From assembly GCF_017356035.1 (NCBI RefSeq), contig NZ_JAFIQX010000003.1:620001-684000 (forward strand): a stretch of 64,000 nucleotides of DNA, in the 5' to 3' direction. Under the pieces are notes generated by a model. The model was given only the letters and a program-made list of their open reading frames with translations. It was not told the origin of the DNA and made no database searches. A program made the position numbers and the translations under genes. Shown here in pieces: positions 1 through 7,694 of the stretch (position 1 is its first letter; every line of letters starts with the position of its first letter). The DNA comes from Longitalea luteola (lineage in GTDB: Bacteria > Bacteroidota > Bacteroidia > Chitinophagales > Chitinophagaceae).

Positions 1-397
1 TTTCAATGGCAGCTTCCACGGCGGCCGACATGGTGCCTGAGTAAATAACGTTGATCGAGTGATTGGCCCCGTGATTGATGCCGCTCAAACACAGATCGGG
101 TTTACGGCGCAGGATCTTGTCAACGGCCAGCTTAACGCAATCAACCGGCGTGCCGGAGCACTGGTAGGCTTCAACCCCATCAAAGAACGTGCTCACCGGG
201 CTCAGCCGCAGGGGCTGACCAATGGTAATGGCATGACCCATGCCTGATTGTGGTTTATCGGGGGCAACAACAATTATCTTTCCGAGATCTTTAACTGCTT
301 CTACCAGATTGTGTATACCCGGTGCTGTTATACCATCGTCATTAGTTACCAGAATAACGGGTTTCGCTGCATTTGCTGCTTTCTTCTTTTTTGCCAT
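1..397 (-). CDS. surE: 5'/3'-nucleotidase SurE (N-terminal part)
   Basis: SurE is a metal-dependent phosphatase that dephosphorylates nucleoside monophosphates in the cytoplasm. About 132 codons are visible; the gene runs off the left edge, and the family is usually about 250 residues. The metal-binding NDDG motif is at residues 19-22. It is followed by the family blocks APDKPQSGMG, CSGTPVDCVK and SGINHGANHSINVIYSGTM, all in the expected order. The ATG at 397 begins with a lysine-rich MAKKKK segment before the conserved VILVTNDDG strand, and no closer start fits. It is divergent from atpG across a 478-bp gap. Identity is clear from the motifs; only completeness is limited. Confidence 0.95.
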   Translation of the reverse strand, partial: MAKKKKAANAAKPVILVTNDDGITAPGIHNLVEAVKDLGKIIVVAPDKPQSGMGHAITIGQPLRLSPVSTFFDGVEAYQCSGTPVDCVKLAVDKILRRKPDLCLSGINHGANHSINVIYSGTMSAAVEAAIE

Positions 398-875
398 ATC
401 TTATAACAAAAATGCTGAAAATTTCCATCAATTACGTTAAATACACGAAATAAGTGCAAGGCAGATCGATCCCGTGAATTATGGTTTGGATATCCTTACC
501 TCCTGATTAAAACGATATTATTCCACGAACATTATAAATCTGCATACTATTTTATCGGCAATCGTCAAACGGCAGGATGGCAATGCCTGTCGCCATGCAC
601 CGCGAGGTACCGATCCGTGACCGGCGTTGGGGAAAGAACCCCGGTTTCCGGCCGGTAAAAAGCGGCGACCACACACCTTGAACTTTGAACCGGGAACTGT
701 AAGCTCACCACTGTGAAGTGGTTTACGGGGGTAAAATTTCGTGGAATTTTGGCAGCTTTCCGCTACCTTTGCAGCCGATTAAAACTACAGGTAGGTTTAT
801 TGATTGTATTTCATTGATTTTTAAAATGTTACAGAAGAATTTACCTGGCAGTGATCAACTAATCAACTTTGCAAC
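398..875. other. 478-bp divergent intergenic region, surE/atpG
   Basis: No reading frame here looks like a gene. The left half is AT-rich. The middle has a G/C-rich stretch with short self-complementary runs, including GGGG-AAAGAA-CCCC near 632-645. At about 677-700 lies a small array of the TGAACYT heptamer type also seen at 19.76, 27.8 and 41.13 kb. A promoter-like box (764-771) precedes atpG. The size of the gap means atpG is not the distal gene of a directly adjoining ATP-synthase operon. Confidence 0.6.
764..771 (+). promoter_or_regulatory. Bacteroidota-type -7 box TACCTTTG upstream of atpG
   Basis: TACCTTTG matches the Bacteroidota -7 consensus TAnnTTTG exactly and lies about 105 bp upstream of the atpG start codon. 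A clear -33 TTTG at the expected distance is not present; TTTCG at 737-741 is the nearest candidate. The box is seen directly; its function as a promoter is inferred. Confidence 0.5.
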
Positions 876-1757
876 ATGGCAGGTCAGTTAAAAGAAGTTC
901 GTAATAAGATCAAGGCAACCCAGAATATGCAGCAGATTACCAAAGCAATGAAAATGGTAAGCGCTGCCAAATTGAGAAAAGCCCAGGATGCTATCGTTCA
1001 GATGCGTCCTTATGCCCGCAAATTGCAGGAGGTGCTGAGCAATATCGTCAGCAGTGCAGAAAGTGATGCAGGCATGTCACTGGCCGTAGAACGTCCGGTA
1101 GAAAAAGTGTTACTGATCGTTATTACCAGCGACCGCGGATTGTGCGGAGCTTATAATGCCAATGTAATTAAACTGGCCCGTACCACCATCCAGGAAAAAT
1201 ATGCAGCCCAGCAGGCCAAAGGCAACCTGCATATCTGGGGCATTGGTAAAAAAGGAACTGAATTCTTCCAGAAAAATAAATACAAGGTCAGCGATGCGCA
1301 CAAAGACCTGTTCCTGAACCTGAAGTTCGAGAACGTACAGGCTGTTGCCCAGGCTGCTGTAAAAGCATTCGAGGCAAAAGAGTACGATGTAATTGAGCTG
1401 ATCTACAGCGAGTTCCGTAATGCAGCCGTGCAACGTTTCGCAGTAGAGCGTTTCCTGCCTATTCCTAAAGTTGAAAAGAAAGAAGGCGCTAAAAAGAGCG
1501 ACTTCATTTTCGAACCTGCCAAAGACCAGCTGATCGCTGAGCTGATGCCCAAGATCCTGAATACACAATTGTACAAAGCAGTACTCGATGCCAATGCTTC
1601 TGAACATGGCGCACGGATGACTGCTATGGATAAAGCCAGCGAAAACGCCAATGAATTATTAAAGCACTATAAAATATCTTACAACCGGGCTCGTCAGGCA
1701 GCCATCACGACCGAGTTGACAGAGATCGTGAGTGGTGCAGCGGCATTACAAGGTTAA
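876..1757 (+). CDS. atpG: F1F0 ATP synthase gamma subunit
   Basis: The gamma subunit is the central rotor shaft of the F1 sector and couples proton flow to catalysis in the alpha/beta hexamer on the cytoplasmic face of the inner membrane. The 293 residues match the usual family length. The N-terminal coiled-coil helix (residues 1-60) contains the conserved run IKATQNMQQITKAMKMVSAAK. The Rossmann-like middle begins with ITSDRGLCGAYN near residue 85. The C-terminal helix ends with the signature ITTELTEIVSGAAALQG. The usual neighbours (atpA, atpH, atpD) are absent: surE lies upstream on the other strand and scpB follows 71 bp downstream. The rest of the synthase must therefore be encoded elsewhere. 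Confidence 0.98.
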   Translation: MAGQLKEVRNKIKATQNMQQITKAMKMVSAAKLRKAQDAIVQMRPYARKLQEVLSNIVSSAESDAGMSLAVERPVEKVLLIVITSDRGLCGAYNANVIKLARTTIQEKYAAQQAKGNLHIWGIGKKGTEFFQKNKYKVSDAHKDLFLNLKFENVQAVAQAAVKAFEAKEYDVIELIYSEFRNAAVQRFAVERFLPIPKVEKKEGAKKSDFIFEPAKDQLIAELMPKILNTQLYKAVLDANASEHGARMTAMDKASENANELLKHYKISYNRARQAAITTELTEIVSGAAALQG

Positions 1758-1828
1758 GACAGTTTATAGTTTATAGTTGTTGTTACCTGCTAACAACAGC
1801 TATAAACCGCAAATAATAAACTTCAATA

Positions 1829-2995
1829 ATGGAAATTTCCAACCTGATACCCCATATAGAGGCGTTAATCTTTGCCAGTGAAAAGCCACTCACAACTTTG
1901 GAGATCACTGACCTCATCAATAATGCCTTTGGCTTTATGGAGGATAAGATCACGCTCGATCAGATTGAATCGGCCATTGAAGGGATACTCGAAAAGTATA
2001 AAGCAGAATTCTATCCCTTTGAAGTACGCGAAAGCGGGGGTGGTTGGCAGTTCCTTACCAAAAGAGATTTCCATAAGACCGTTGCCCAGTTAAACGGTGA
2101 TAAATTCCTGAAGCGCCTGTCTACAGCTGCACTGGAAACCTTAAGTATCATTGCTTACAAACAACCGGTCACCAAGTCTGAAATAGAGGCCATCCGCGGG
2201 GTGAGCAGTGATTACGCAATTCAAAAATTACTTGAAAAGGACCTCATTGTTATAACAGGCCGTAATGAAAACCTGCCCGGCCATCCGCTGGTGTATGGTA
2301 CCTCCAAGAACTTTATGGACTATTTCGGCCTCAACTCGCCCGAGGACCTGCCCAAACTGAAAGAAGTATTCGACGATAGTATTGTAGTACCTACACCTGT
2401 TGAAGGCGCCAACCCGGCTGCACCCGCCGAAAGCAGCGAGGCTGAGGCGGAAGGCATCCTGCCTTCTGAGAACGGCGCCTACCTGAATGGTACTGAAATA
2501 ACCTTTACAGAAGAAGAGACGGAAGACGAAGGCGCTACACCGGCCGAAGGCCAGGAGGCATCGGATATTGTAGATGAAAGCGAGATGGCCGAAGATACCT
2601 ACGAACAGGATACCGATGAAGAGGCCATAGCCGAAGAGGCCGAAGCACTGGATGAAGAAGCAGATGAAGTGCTGGATCAGATCGCAGAGGAAGGCTATGA
2701 AGAGGATGAAGAAGAAAGCTCCGAAGGCTTTGAAGAAGAAGAACCATACATTACGCCGGAAGCGGAGGACGAGGAATATGCCGGTGATGATTCTACCTCC
2801 TTTAAAGTAGACGACAATGGCGAGCTCATAGAAGAACCTGCAGCATCGGAAGATGCGGAGGAAGAGGAAGAAGACGAGGATGAGGACGATGAGGCAGAAG
2901 ACGATAAAGAGGCTGAAGAAGAGGCGGATGATGACGACGAGGATGAGGAAGGGGAGGATGACGGAACTGAAGAAAAGGACGGGGATAAAAAGTAA
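1829..2995 (+). CDS. scpB: Segregation and condensation protein B with long acidic tail
   Basis: ScpB is the kleisin-associated winged-helix subunit of the SMC-ScpAB complex that compacts and segregates the chromosome. Residues 1-175 hold the two winged-helix domains, with family features such as IEALIFASEKPLT, LSIIAYKQPVTKSEIEAIRGV and GHPLVYGTSKNFMDYFGL. From about residue 195 to 388 the protein is an extremely acidic, low-complexity tail of Glu/Asp runs ending in DGDKK, roughly doubling the usual length of about 190-200 residues. The tail is presumably disordered. No scpA is visible. The gene is 71 bp after atpG on the same strand, so co-transcription is possible, and a strong terminator follows at 3019. 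Confidence 0.93.
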   Translation: MEISNLIPHIEALIFASEKPLTTLEITDLINNAFGFMEDKITLDQIESAIEGILEKYKAEFYPFEVRESGGGWQFLTKRDFHKTVAQLNGDKFLKRLSTAALETLSIIAYKQPVTKSEIEAIRGVSSDYAIQKLLEKDLIVITGRNENLPGHPLVYGTSKNFMDYFGLNSPEDLPKLKEVFDDSIVVPTPVEGANPAAPAESSEAEAEGILPSENGAYLNGTEITFTEEETEDEGATPAEGQEASDIVDESEMAEDTYEQDTDEEAIAEEAEALDEEADEVLDQIAEEGYEEDEEESSEGFEEEEPYITPEAEDEEYAGDDSTSFKVDDNGELIEEPAASEDAEEEEEDEDEDDEAEDDKEAEEEADDDDEDEEGEDDGTEEKDGDKK

Positions 2996-3018
2996 AAAGA
3001 ACAATTTATACAAACGAG

Positions 3019-3049
3019 CGCATCGGCCAACCGGCCGATGCGTTTTTTT
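3019..3049 (+). terminator. Rho-independent terminator after scpB
   Basis: A perfect 10-bp stem CGCATCGGCC / GGCCGATGCG encloses an AACC loop and is followed immediately by six or more T residues. It lies 24 bp after the scpB stop and ends the atpG-scpB transcript. Confidence 0.93.
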
Positions 3050-3164
3050 ATGCCCGATGCTTAAGGCCCGTGATGCCCGCCGCCATCGAATTTCGGGTTT
3101 TTGCGTTCAGCCTTAGGCCTTGGGCATTCAGCGTTTTCGCTTTTGTTCTTATATTCGCATACTT

Positions 3165-4379
3165 ATGGCACAGCAATTATCAAGAGAGTTTTTAACGCAG
3201 GTAGCTAATGAATTCGGTACCCCTGTGTATGTTTACCATGCCGAAAAGATCAAAGAGCAATATGAAAAGCTGCAAACCGCTTTTTCAAAGATCAATGCCC
3301 GTTTTTATTATGCCTGTAAGGCGCTTACCAATATTAATGTTTTAAAGTATGTAAACAGCCTCGGCGCCGGGGTAGATTGTGTGAGCATTTATGAAGTAAA
3401 GCTGGCCCTGAAAGCAGGTTTCGATCCTAAAAACATTCTTTATACACCCAACTGTGTCGACTTCCAGGAAATTGTGGCCGCCAAGGAACTGGGTGTTAAT
3501 ATCAATATTGATAATATCTCCATCCTGGAGCAGTTCGGTAACAAGTTTGGGGGAAGTTATCCTATTTGCATCCGCCTCAACCCGCACATTATGGCCGGTG
3601 GTAATTTCAAGATCTCTACCGGGCACGTAGATAGCAAATTCGGGATCTCCATTCACCAGATCAGGCATATCGAGCGCATTATAAAAAGTGCGAAATTGAA
3701 AGTAACCGGCGTACATATGCATACCGGTAGCGAGATCAAAGATATTGGTGTATTCATGGAAGGACTGGAAGTGATGTTTGAAATAACCAGCCATTTCCCT
3801 GACCTGGAGTTCATTGACCTGGGCAGCGGCTTTAAAGTACCTTACCAGCCCGATGATCCGGAAACAGATGTAAATACGCTGGGCCAGAAAATGGCGGTGG
3901 CCTTTAAGAATTTTGAGAAAGAAAGCGGTAGAAAACTGCAGGTATGGTTCGAACCGGGTAAATACCTGGTAAGCCAGTGCGGTTACTTCGTGGTTAAGAC
4001 CAACGTGGTAAAACAAACTCCGGCTACCGTTTTTGCAGGCGTGAACAGCGGTTTCAACCATCTTATCCGGCCGATGTTCTATGACGCCTATCATCATATC
4101 GAAAATATTTCCAACCCCAACGGCCCTGAAAGGATCTATACGGTTGTAGGTAATATTTGTGAGACCGATACTTTTGCCTGGGACCGTAAACTGCATGAAG
4201 TGCGCGAAGGCGATTACCTGGTGTTCTACAATGCAGGTGCCTATGGATTTGAAATGTCATCCAACTTCAATAGCCGCCTGAAACCGGCCGAAGTACTGGT
4301 GAAAGACGGCAAACCGCACCTCATACGCAAACGCGACGAGTTTGAAGACCTGTTAAAAAATCAGATTGAAGTTTTATAG
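3165..4379 (+). CDS. lysA: Diaminopimelate decarboxylase
   Basis: This PLP-dependent enzyme decarboxylates meso-diaminopimelate to L-lysine in the last step of lysine synthesis. It is a fold-type III decarboxylase: the PLP lysine is K52 in FYYACKALTN, the phosphate/His region is GVHMHTGSEI, the barrel end carries WFEPGKYLV, and the C-terminal beta domain has the substrate Cys motif ICETDTFAWDR and YGFEMSSNFNSRLKP. The ATG at 3165 gives 404 residues, starting MAQQLSREFL. An upstream in-frame TTG at 3120 would add residues encoded by repeat-like DNA and is rejected. It is flanked by terminators on both sides, so it is probably monocistronic. A related amino-acid decarboxylase is conceivable, but the CETDTF motif favours LysA. 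Confidence 0.92.
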   Translation: MAQQLSREFLTQVANEFGTPVYVYHAEKIKEQYEKLQTAFSKINARFYYACKALTNINVLKYVNSLGAGVDCVSIYEVKLALKAGFDPKNILYTPNCVDFQEIVAAKELGVNINIDNISILEQFGNKFGGSYPICIRLNPHIMAGGNFKISTGHVDSKFGISIHQIRHIERIIKSAKLKVTGVHMHTGSEIKDIGVFMEGLEVMFEITSHFPDLEFIDLGSGFKVPYQPDDPETDVNTLGQKMAVAFKNFEKESGRKLQVWFEPGKYLVSQCGYFVVKTNVVKQTPATVFAGVNSGFNHLIRPMFYDAYHHIENISNPNGPERIYTVVGNICETDTFAWDRKLHEVREGDYLVFYNAGAYGFEMSSNFNSRLKPAEVLVKDGKPHLIRKRDEFEDLLKNQIEVL

Positions 4380-4382
4380 AAT

Positions 4383-4414
4383 AATCCCGACGATACCGTC
4401 GGGATTTTATTTTA
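4383..4414 (+). terminator. Rho-independent terminator after lysA
   Basis: The stem AATCCCGACG / CGTCGGGATT encloses an ATAC loop and is followed by TTATTTTA. It starts 4 bp after the lysA stop codon. Confidence 0.9.
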
Positions 4415-4419
4415 TATTC

Positions 4420-4584
4420 ACTTATTCTAAGTTTTAAGTATTAAGTTCTAAGTTTTAAGTTATTCAGTTCATAAGTTATTAAGTTCATGAGTTTGCAATT
4501 AATCGCGAGACTGAATAACTGAACAACTGAATAACTGAACAACTGAATAACTGAACAACTGAATAACTGAACAACTGAATAACT
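4420..4584. repeat. Octamer array, inverted halves (AAGTTATT / CTGAATAA)
   Basis: The right half (4511-4584) is a tandem array of a 16-bp unit built from the octamers CTGAATAA and CTGAACAA, 4.6 copies. The left half (about 4420-4495) has degenerate octamers such as AAGTTATT and CAGTTCAT, which are the reverse complement of the same family; for example GTTATTCAGTT at 4459-4469 pairs with AACTGAATAAC in the right half. The whole could fold as a long imperfect hairpin. The array ends only 5 bp before the next start codon. Confidence 0.9.
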
Positions 4585-4589
4585 ATTCA

Positions 4590-5072
4590 ATGCCAAACAA
4601 ATTCATACAACAACTCAGCAATCCGGTATTATTCAGGTTATACCTTTTCTGGAAGCTGCCTGCCGCTTTTTTTTCGGGTGTGCGCGTCAGGGAGATCGAT
4701 GAACAGCATTGTATAGTGACGGTTCCGTATAAATGGTTCTCGCAAAATCCTTTCCGCTCAACTTATTTTGCGTGCCTGGCGATGGCGGCGGAAATGAGTT
4801 CGGGGTCGCTGGCAATGGCGCATGTATATGGCCGCAAGCCGGCCGTCTCTATGCTGGTAGTGAAGTTTGAGGCCAGTTATTTTAAAAAAGCCACCGGGCG
4901 CACCCGCTTCGAGTGCCGGGATGGAAAATTGTTATCAGGTGCCATCGAGCAGGCCATTGCCACCGGGGAGCCGCAGGTTTGCACCACAACGTCGACCGGC
5001 ATAAACAAACAAGGTGATAAAGTAGCAGAATGTTTGATAACCTGGTCGTTCAAAACGAGGGTTCGTGAATGA
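4590..5072 (+). CDS. DUF4442-type hotdog-fold protein (thioesterase-like)
   Basis: A 160-residue protein resembling the DUF4442/PaaI-like hotdog families, which include acyl-CoA thioesterases, though DUF4442 members lack a proven substrate. The fold is suggested by FSGVRVREIDEQHCIVTVPYKWFSQNPFRSTYF, then the helix AMAAEMSSGSLAMAH (residues 68-82), then beta strands including VSMLVVKFEASYFKKATG and a C-terminal CLITWSFKTR. There is no signal peptide. The start codon directly follows an octamer repeat array, leaving almost no room for a normal promoter or ribosome-binding site. Function is unassigned; an acyl-thioester hydrolase role is only a family-level guess. Confidence 0.8.
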   Translation: MPNKFIQQLSNPVLFRLYLFWKLPAAFFSGVRVREIDEQHCIVTVPYKWFSQNPFRSTYFACLAMAAEMSSGSLAMAHVYGRKPAVSMLVVKFEASYFKKATGRTRFECRDGKLLSGAIEQAIATGEPQVCTTTSTGINKQGDKVAECLITWSFKTRVRE

Positions 5073-5091
5073 TGAATAGTAAATGGGTTGG

Positions 5092-5190
5092 TTACCGGTG
5101 CCCGGTTTCCAGAGCCTTAAAGCAGGACGCCTGCCAATACTCGGATTGCTTTAATTTTTCCCGGTAACTGGTACCCGTTATCTGGAAACC
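5092..5190. repeat. Inverted repeat with GGTAAC-family sequence
   Basis: GGTTTCCAGA at 5104-5113 is the exact reverse complement of TCTGGAAACC at 5181-5190. Flanking GGTTACCGGTG and CCCGGTAACTGG extend the similarity, and AAAGCA/TGCTTT lie inside. It belongs to the same GGTAACC family seen at 19.7, 45.25 and 48.1 kb. Confidence 0.7.
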
Positions 5191-5260
5191 GTTTAGAAAA
5201 AACGAAGGCAACCAGGCAAAGCTTTGCAAACTAAAAACGCTAAACAAGAAATTACTGTAA

Positions 5261-6664
5261 ATGAAGATCGCATTTCATGGCGCCGCCCGCACGGTTACGG
5301 GATCGAAGCACCTGCTTACATTGAGCAATGGCCGCAAATATTTACTCGATTGTGGTATGTTCCAGGGATTGGGCCAGGCCACGAGCGGGTTGAATCGTCA
5401 CTGGGGCTTTAATCCGTCAGAAATACATCACCTGATCTTGTCGCATGCGCATATCGATCACAGCGGATTGATCCCCAAACTTACCAAAGACGGGTTCACC
5501 GGGAATATTTATTGTACGCCGGCAACCAGGGAACTTACCGAGATCCTGTTGGTAGATTCGGCCGAAATTCAGGAAGACGATATCAAGTATGTAAATAAGA
5601 AAAGAGCCGCAGAACGCCAGCCCTACCTGCAACCACTGTATACGGTTGAAGACGCGGAAAATGCATTCCAGTTCCTGAAAGCAGTTGATTATGGCCAGTG
5701 GCATGCGATCGATGACTTTGTTGAGCTGATGTATACCGATGCCGGTCATATCATTGGCAGTGCCGCGATCAACCTGCGCATTAAGGAAAATGGTAAGGTA
5801 ACGCACCTTACGTTCAGTGGCGATGTAGGCCGTTATCGTGATGTGATCCTGCGTTCACCGGCTGTATTTCCGCAGGCCGATTATATCATCCTGGAAAGCA
5901 CCTATGGCAACAGCCTGCATGAACTGAATGTAACCACACCCGATCAACTGCTGCAGTGGATTGAAAGGACCTGCCTGCAAAAAAGGGGGAAACTGATCAT
6001 TCCCGCCTTCAGTGTGGGCCGCACACAGGAATTGTTGTATCATTTGAACCAGCTGGAGCTGGAACGCCGCCTGCCCGATCTGGATTATTTTGTTGACAGT
6101 CCGTTAAGCGTAAAGACCACGGAACTGGTTAAACGTTACCCGGCATATTTTAATAAGAACATTCAAAAGGTGCTGGAGGCTGATGCTGATCCGTTTGCTT
6201 TTAAGGGATTGAGATTTGTAAAAACGGTACAGGAGTCGAAACTGCTGAACTTCCGCAATGAGCCCTGCGTGATTATTTCCGCCAGCGGTATGGCCGAAGC
6301 CGGACGGGTAAAACACCATATCAGTAATAATATCGAGAACAGCCGCAACACCATTCTTATGACGGGCTATTGCGAGCCCGAATCATTGGGTGGCCGATTG
6401 TTATCGGGTCGTAAGGAAGTGCACATTTTCGGGGTAGAACACGAAGTGCATGCCGAAGTATCGGCCATTCATAGTATGAGCGCCCATGGCGATTATGAAG
6501 ACCTGAGCCAGTTCCTGGCCTGCCAGGATCCGCGTCAGGTGAAGCGTTTATTCCTGGTGCATGGCGAATACAACGTACAGCAGCAGTTCAGACAGCGCTT
6601 ACTTAAAAAAGGGTTCACTGATGTTGAGATACCGGAGGTGCATTATGAGATAGGATTGACGTAA
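5261..6664 (+). CDS. MBL-fold beta-CASP RNA-processing exonuclease
   Basis: This 467-residue protein belongs to the metallo-beta-lactamase/beta-CASP family of RNA nucleases (CPSF73/YsiA-like branch). The metal motif is SHAHIDHSG (H62, H64, D66, H67). Further metal ligands lie in TDAGHIIGSA and FSGDVGR. The beta-CASP region follows, with PAFSVGRTQELL, VDSPLSVKTTELVKRYP, IISASGMAEAGRVKHHI and ILMTGYCEPESLGGRLL. The C-terminal His is in HSMSAHGDYEDL. The ATG at 5261 gives the family's characteristic N-terminus, MKIAFHGAARTVTGSKHLL. It is probably cytoplasmic and acts in RNA maturation or decay. It is monocistronic, with repeats before and 1 kb of non-coding DNA after it. Confidence 0.93.
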   Translation: MKIAFHGAARTVTGSKHLLTLSNGRKYLLDCGMFQGLGQATSGLNRHWGFNPSEIHHLILSHAHIDHSGLIPKLTKDGFTGNIYCTPATRELTEILLVDSAEIQEDDIKYVNKKRAAERQPYLQPLYTVEDAENAFQFLKAVDYGQWHAIDDFVELMYTDAGHIIGSAAINLRIKENGKVTHLTFSGDVGRYRDVILRSPAVFPQADYIILESTYGNSLHELNVTTPDQLLQWIERTCLQKRGKLIIPAFSVGRTQELLYHLNQLELERRLPDLDYFVDSPLSVKTTELVKRYPAYFNKNIQKVLEADADPFAFKGLRFVKTVQESKLLNFRNEPCVIISASGMAEAGRVKHHISNNIENSRNTILMTGYCEPESLGGRLLSGRKEVHIFGVEHEVHAEVSAIHSMSAHGDYEDLSQFLACQDPRQVKRLFLVHGEYNVQQQFRQRLLKKGFTDVEIPEVHYEIGLT

Positions 6665-6794
6665 TACAATTGGCTAGTTTGATAATTTGTTGACGTGCTA
6701 TGTCTTAAGCATGTGAGTGTTTTAAAAGCGAAGCTCAATTGCAAGCCTTATTGGACTTTGTATTCCATTAGCACATTGGCTCCTCAGCACATAC

Positions 6795-6818
6795 AAAAAG
6801 CCGCCTCACGGGGCGGCT
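6795..6818 (-). terminator. Minus-strand terminator without an annotated gene
   Basis: Read on the minus strand, the stem AGCCGCC / GGCGGCT is followed directly by TTTTT. On the plus strand the hairpin is followed by CTTAAATT, a poor U-run, so it does not fit as the terminator of the gene ending at 6664. It implies a short minus-strand transcript from about 7.1 kb. Confidence 0.7.
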
Positions 6819-7248
6819 CTTAAATTCTATGATCTTTGGGTAGTCTCTGAGTAAATTTCAATTCATCTATAGGTCCAGATTTTCTTGGGTTGGTTTCTTT
6901 CGGATTGTTGGATCTTAAACGGTTGGATTTTTCATCGGATCAGATTGTTTAGGGTTTTTTCTCGAGGAGATTTTTTTGTTGGTTTTCATGGATTGTTGGA
7001 CAAAACGGGTACTAGGTCTTTCGGGATCTGAAGGCTCCGTGACGCCTCCCTTTGGATTTCCCTTTTAGGATTTTGGTTTTCACAGGAATTTCGATCTTCT
7101 ACAAAGGTGATCAATCTTTACCCTTCGTTCAATTTTATTCGACTAATAAGTGGAAACCTTCGATATTTAGGCGTAAAACGCCTAAAGCTTCAGCTAAAGG
7201 TTTAATGCTGCTTCCGTATTTGCGACTGCTGAACCTTTGGCCTTGCTG

Positions 7249-7316
7249 GTTGAGCGCCTGCCTGCCGGTAGGCAGGTTTTGCGTTGAGCGCCTGCCTGCC
7301 GGTAGGCAGGTTTTGC
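7249..7316. repeat. Two tandem copies of a 34-bp palindromic unit
   Basis: The units 7249-7282 and 7283-7316 are identical. Each contains the near-perfect palindrome CCTGCCTGCCGGTAGGCAGG. They run straight into the GCGTT heptamer array. A related CCTGCC...GGCAGG hairpin beside the same heptamer family is at 26132-26169. Confidence 0.93.
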
Positions 7317-7391
7317 GTTAAGCGTTAAGCGTTCGGCGTTCAGCGTTGAGCGTTGAGCGTTCAGCGTTTTGCGTTTTGCGTTGAGCGTTCC
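7315..7391. repeat. GCGTTNN heptamer array (11 copies)
   Basis: Eleven contiguous 7-bp units all begin GCGTT and vary at the last two positions (AA, AA, CG, CA, GA, GA, CA, TT, TT, GA, CC). Related arrays are at 11715-11756 and 26165-26220. Confidence 0.95.
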
Positions 7392-7394
7392 GCG

Positions 7395-7430
7395 TAAAAA
7401 AAGAAACCGATCCACTTTTGGCAGATCGGT
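7395..7430 (-). terminator. Minus-strand hairpin with T-run
   Basis: On the minus strand ACCGATC pairs with GATCGGT across an 11-nt loop and is followed by TTTCTTTTTTT. It lies about 260 bp beyond the LytTR regulator stop, so it could terminate that operon or a small transcript between 7.4 and 7.7 kb. Confidence 0.6.
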
Positions 7431-7694
7431 ACCTTTAATGAAATCCGTTTCATGAGCAGGCTGGAGATTTAGTTCACACTAGTTTTCATAGCGTATGGAT
7501 TCCACTTTTCTTCCGTTTCAGGGATAGGGTTTATAATTGATAACCGTCACAATTAATACTTTATAGAGATATTCAGGGTTCGGTGATTAGGGGCTGTCGC
7601 CTGAACAAAGATGGTCAGGAACACCGGCAAAGAGAAAAATATTAGCTCTTTGGGGTCATAATGCCGGTAAATAACTCGAAAACTTCGATGAAAA

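Larger units (their letters stand above)
6665..7694. other. 1.03-kb non-coding region with hairpins, terminators and repeats
   Basis: No conventional gene is visible. From 6795 to about 7110 the minus strand is strikingly A-rich. It holds two short basic reading frames, 7083-7012 (GTG start, 23 residues, beginning MKTKILKGKSK if initiated) and 6989-6915 (ATG start, 24 residues, beginning MKTNKKISSRK), upstream of a minus-strand terminator. A perfect 9-bp hairpin TTTAGGCGT/ACGCCTAAA is at 7166-7186. Then follow a duplicated 34-bp palindromic unit, eleven GCGTT heptamers and a second minus-strand terminator. Near 7635-7660 GGCAAAGAG/CTCTTTG can pair, perhaps ending the LytTR transcript. Confidence 0.55.

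Noticed and set aside
2228-3013. Long minus-strand open frame antisense to the scpB acidic tail
   Set aside because: It is the complement of Glu/Asp-rich codons, giving Phe/Leu-rich low-complexity sequence with no domain; the scpB frame is clearly the coding one.
3342-4196. 284-codon minus-strand frame inside lysA
   Set aside because: Fully antisense to a conserved enzyme gene and without family features.
7052-7415. Two overlapping frames on opposite strands in the 7.1-7.4 kb gap
   Set aside because: They consist of the translated 34-bp and GCGTT repeats (periodic residues such as TLNAKR/RLPAGRQ), not protein-like sequence.
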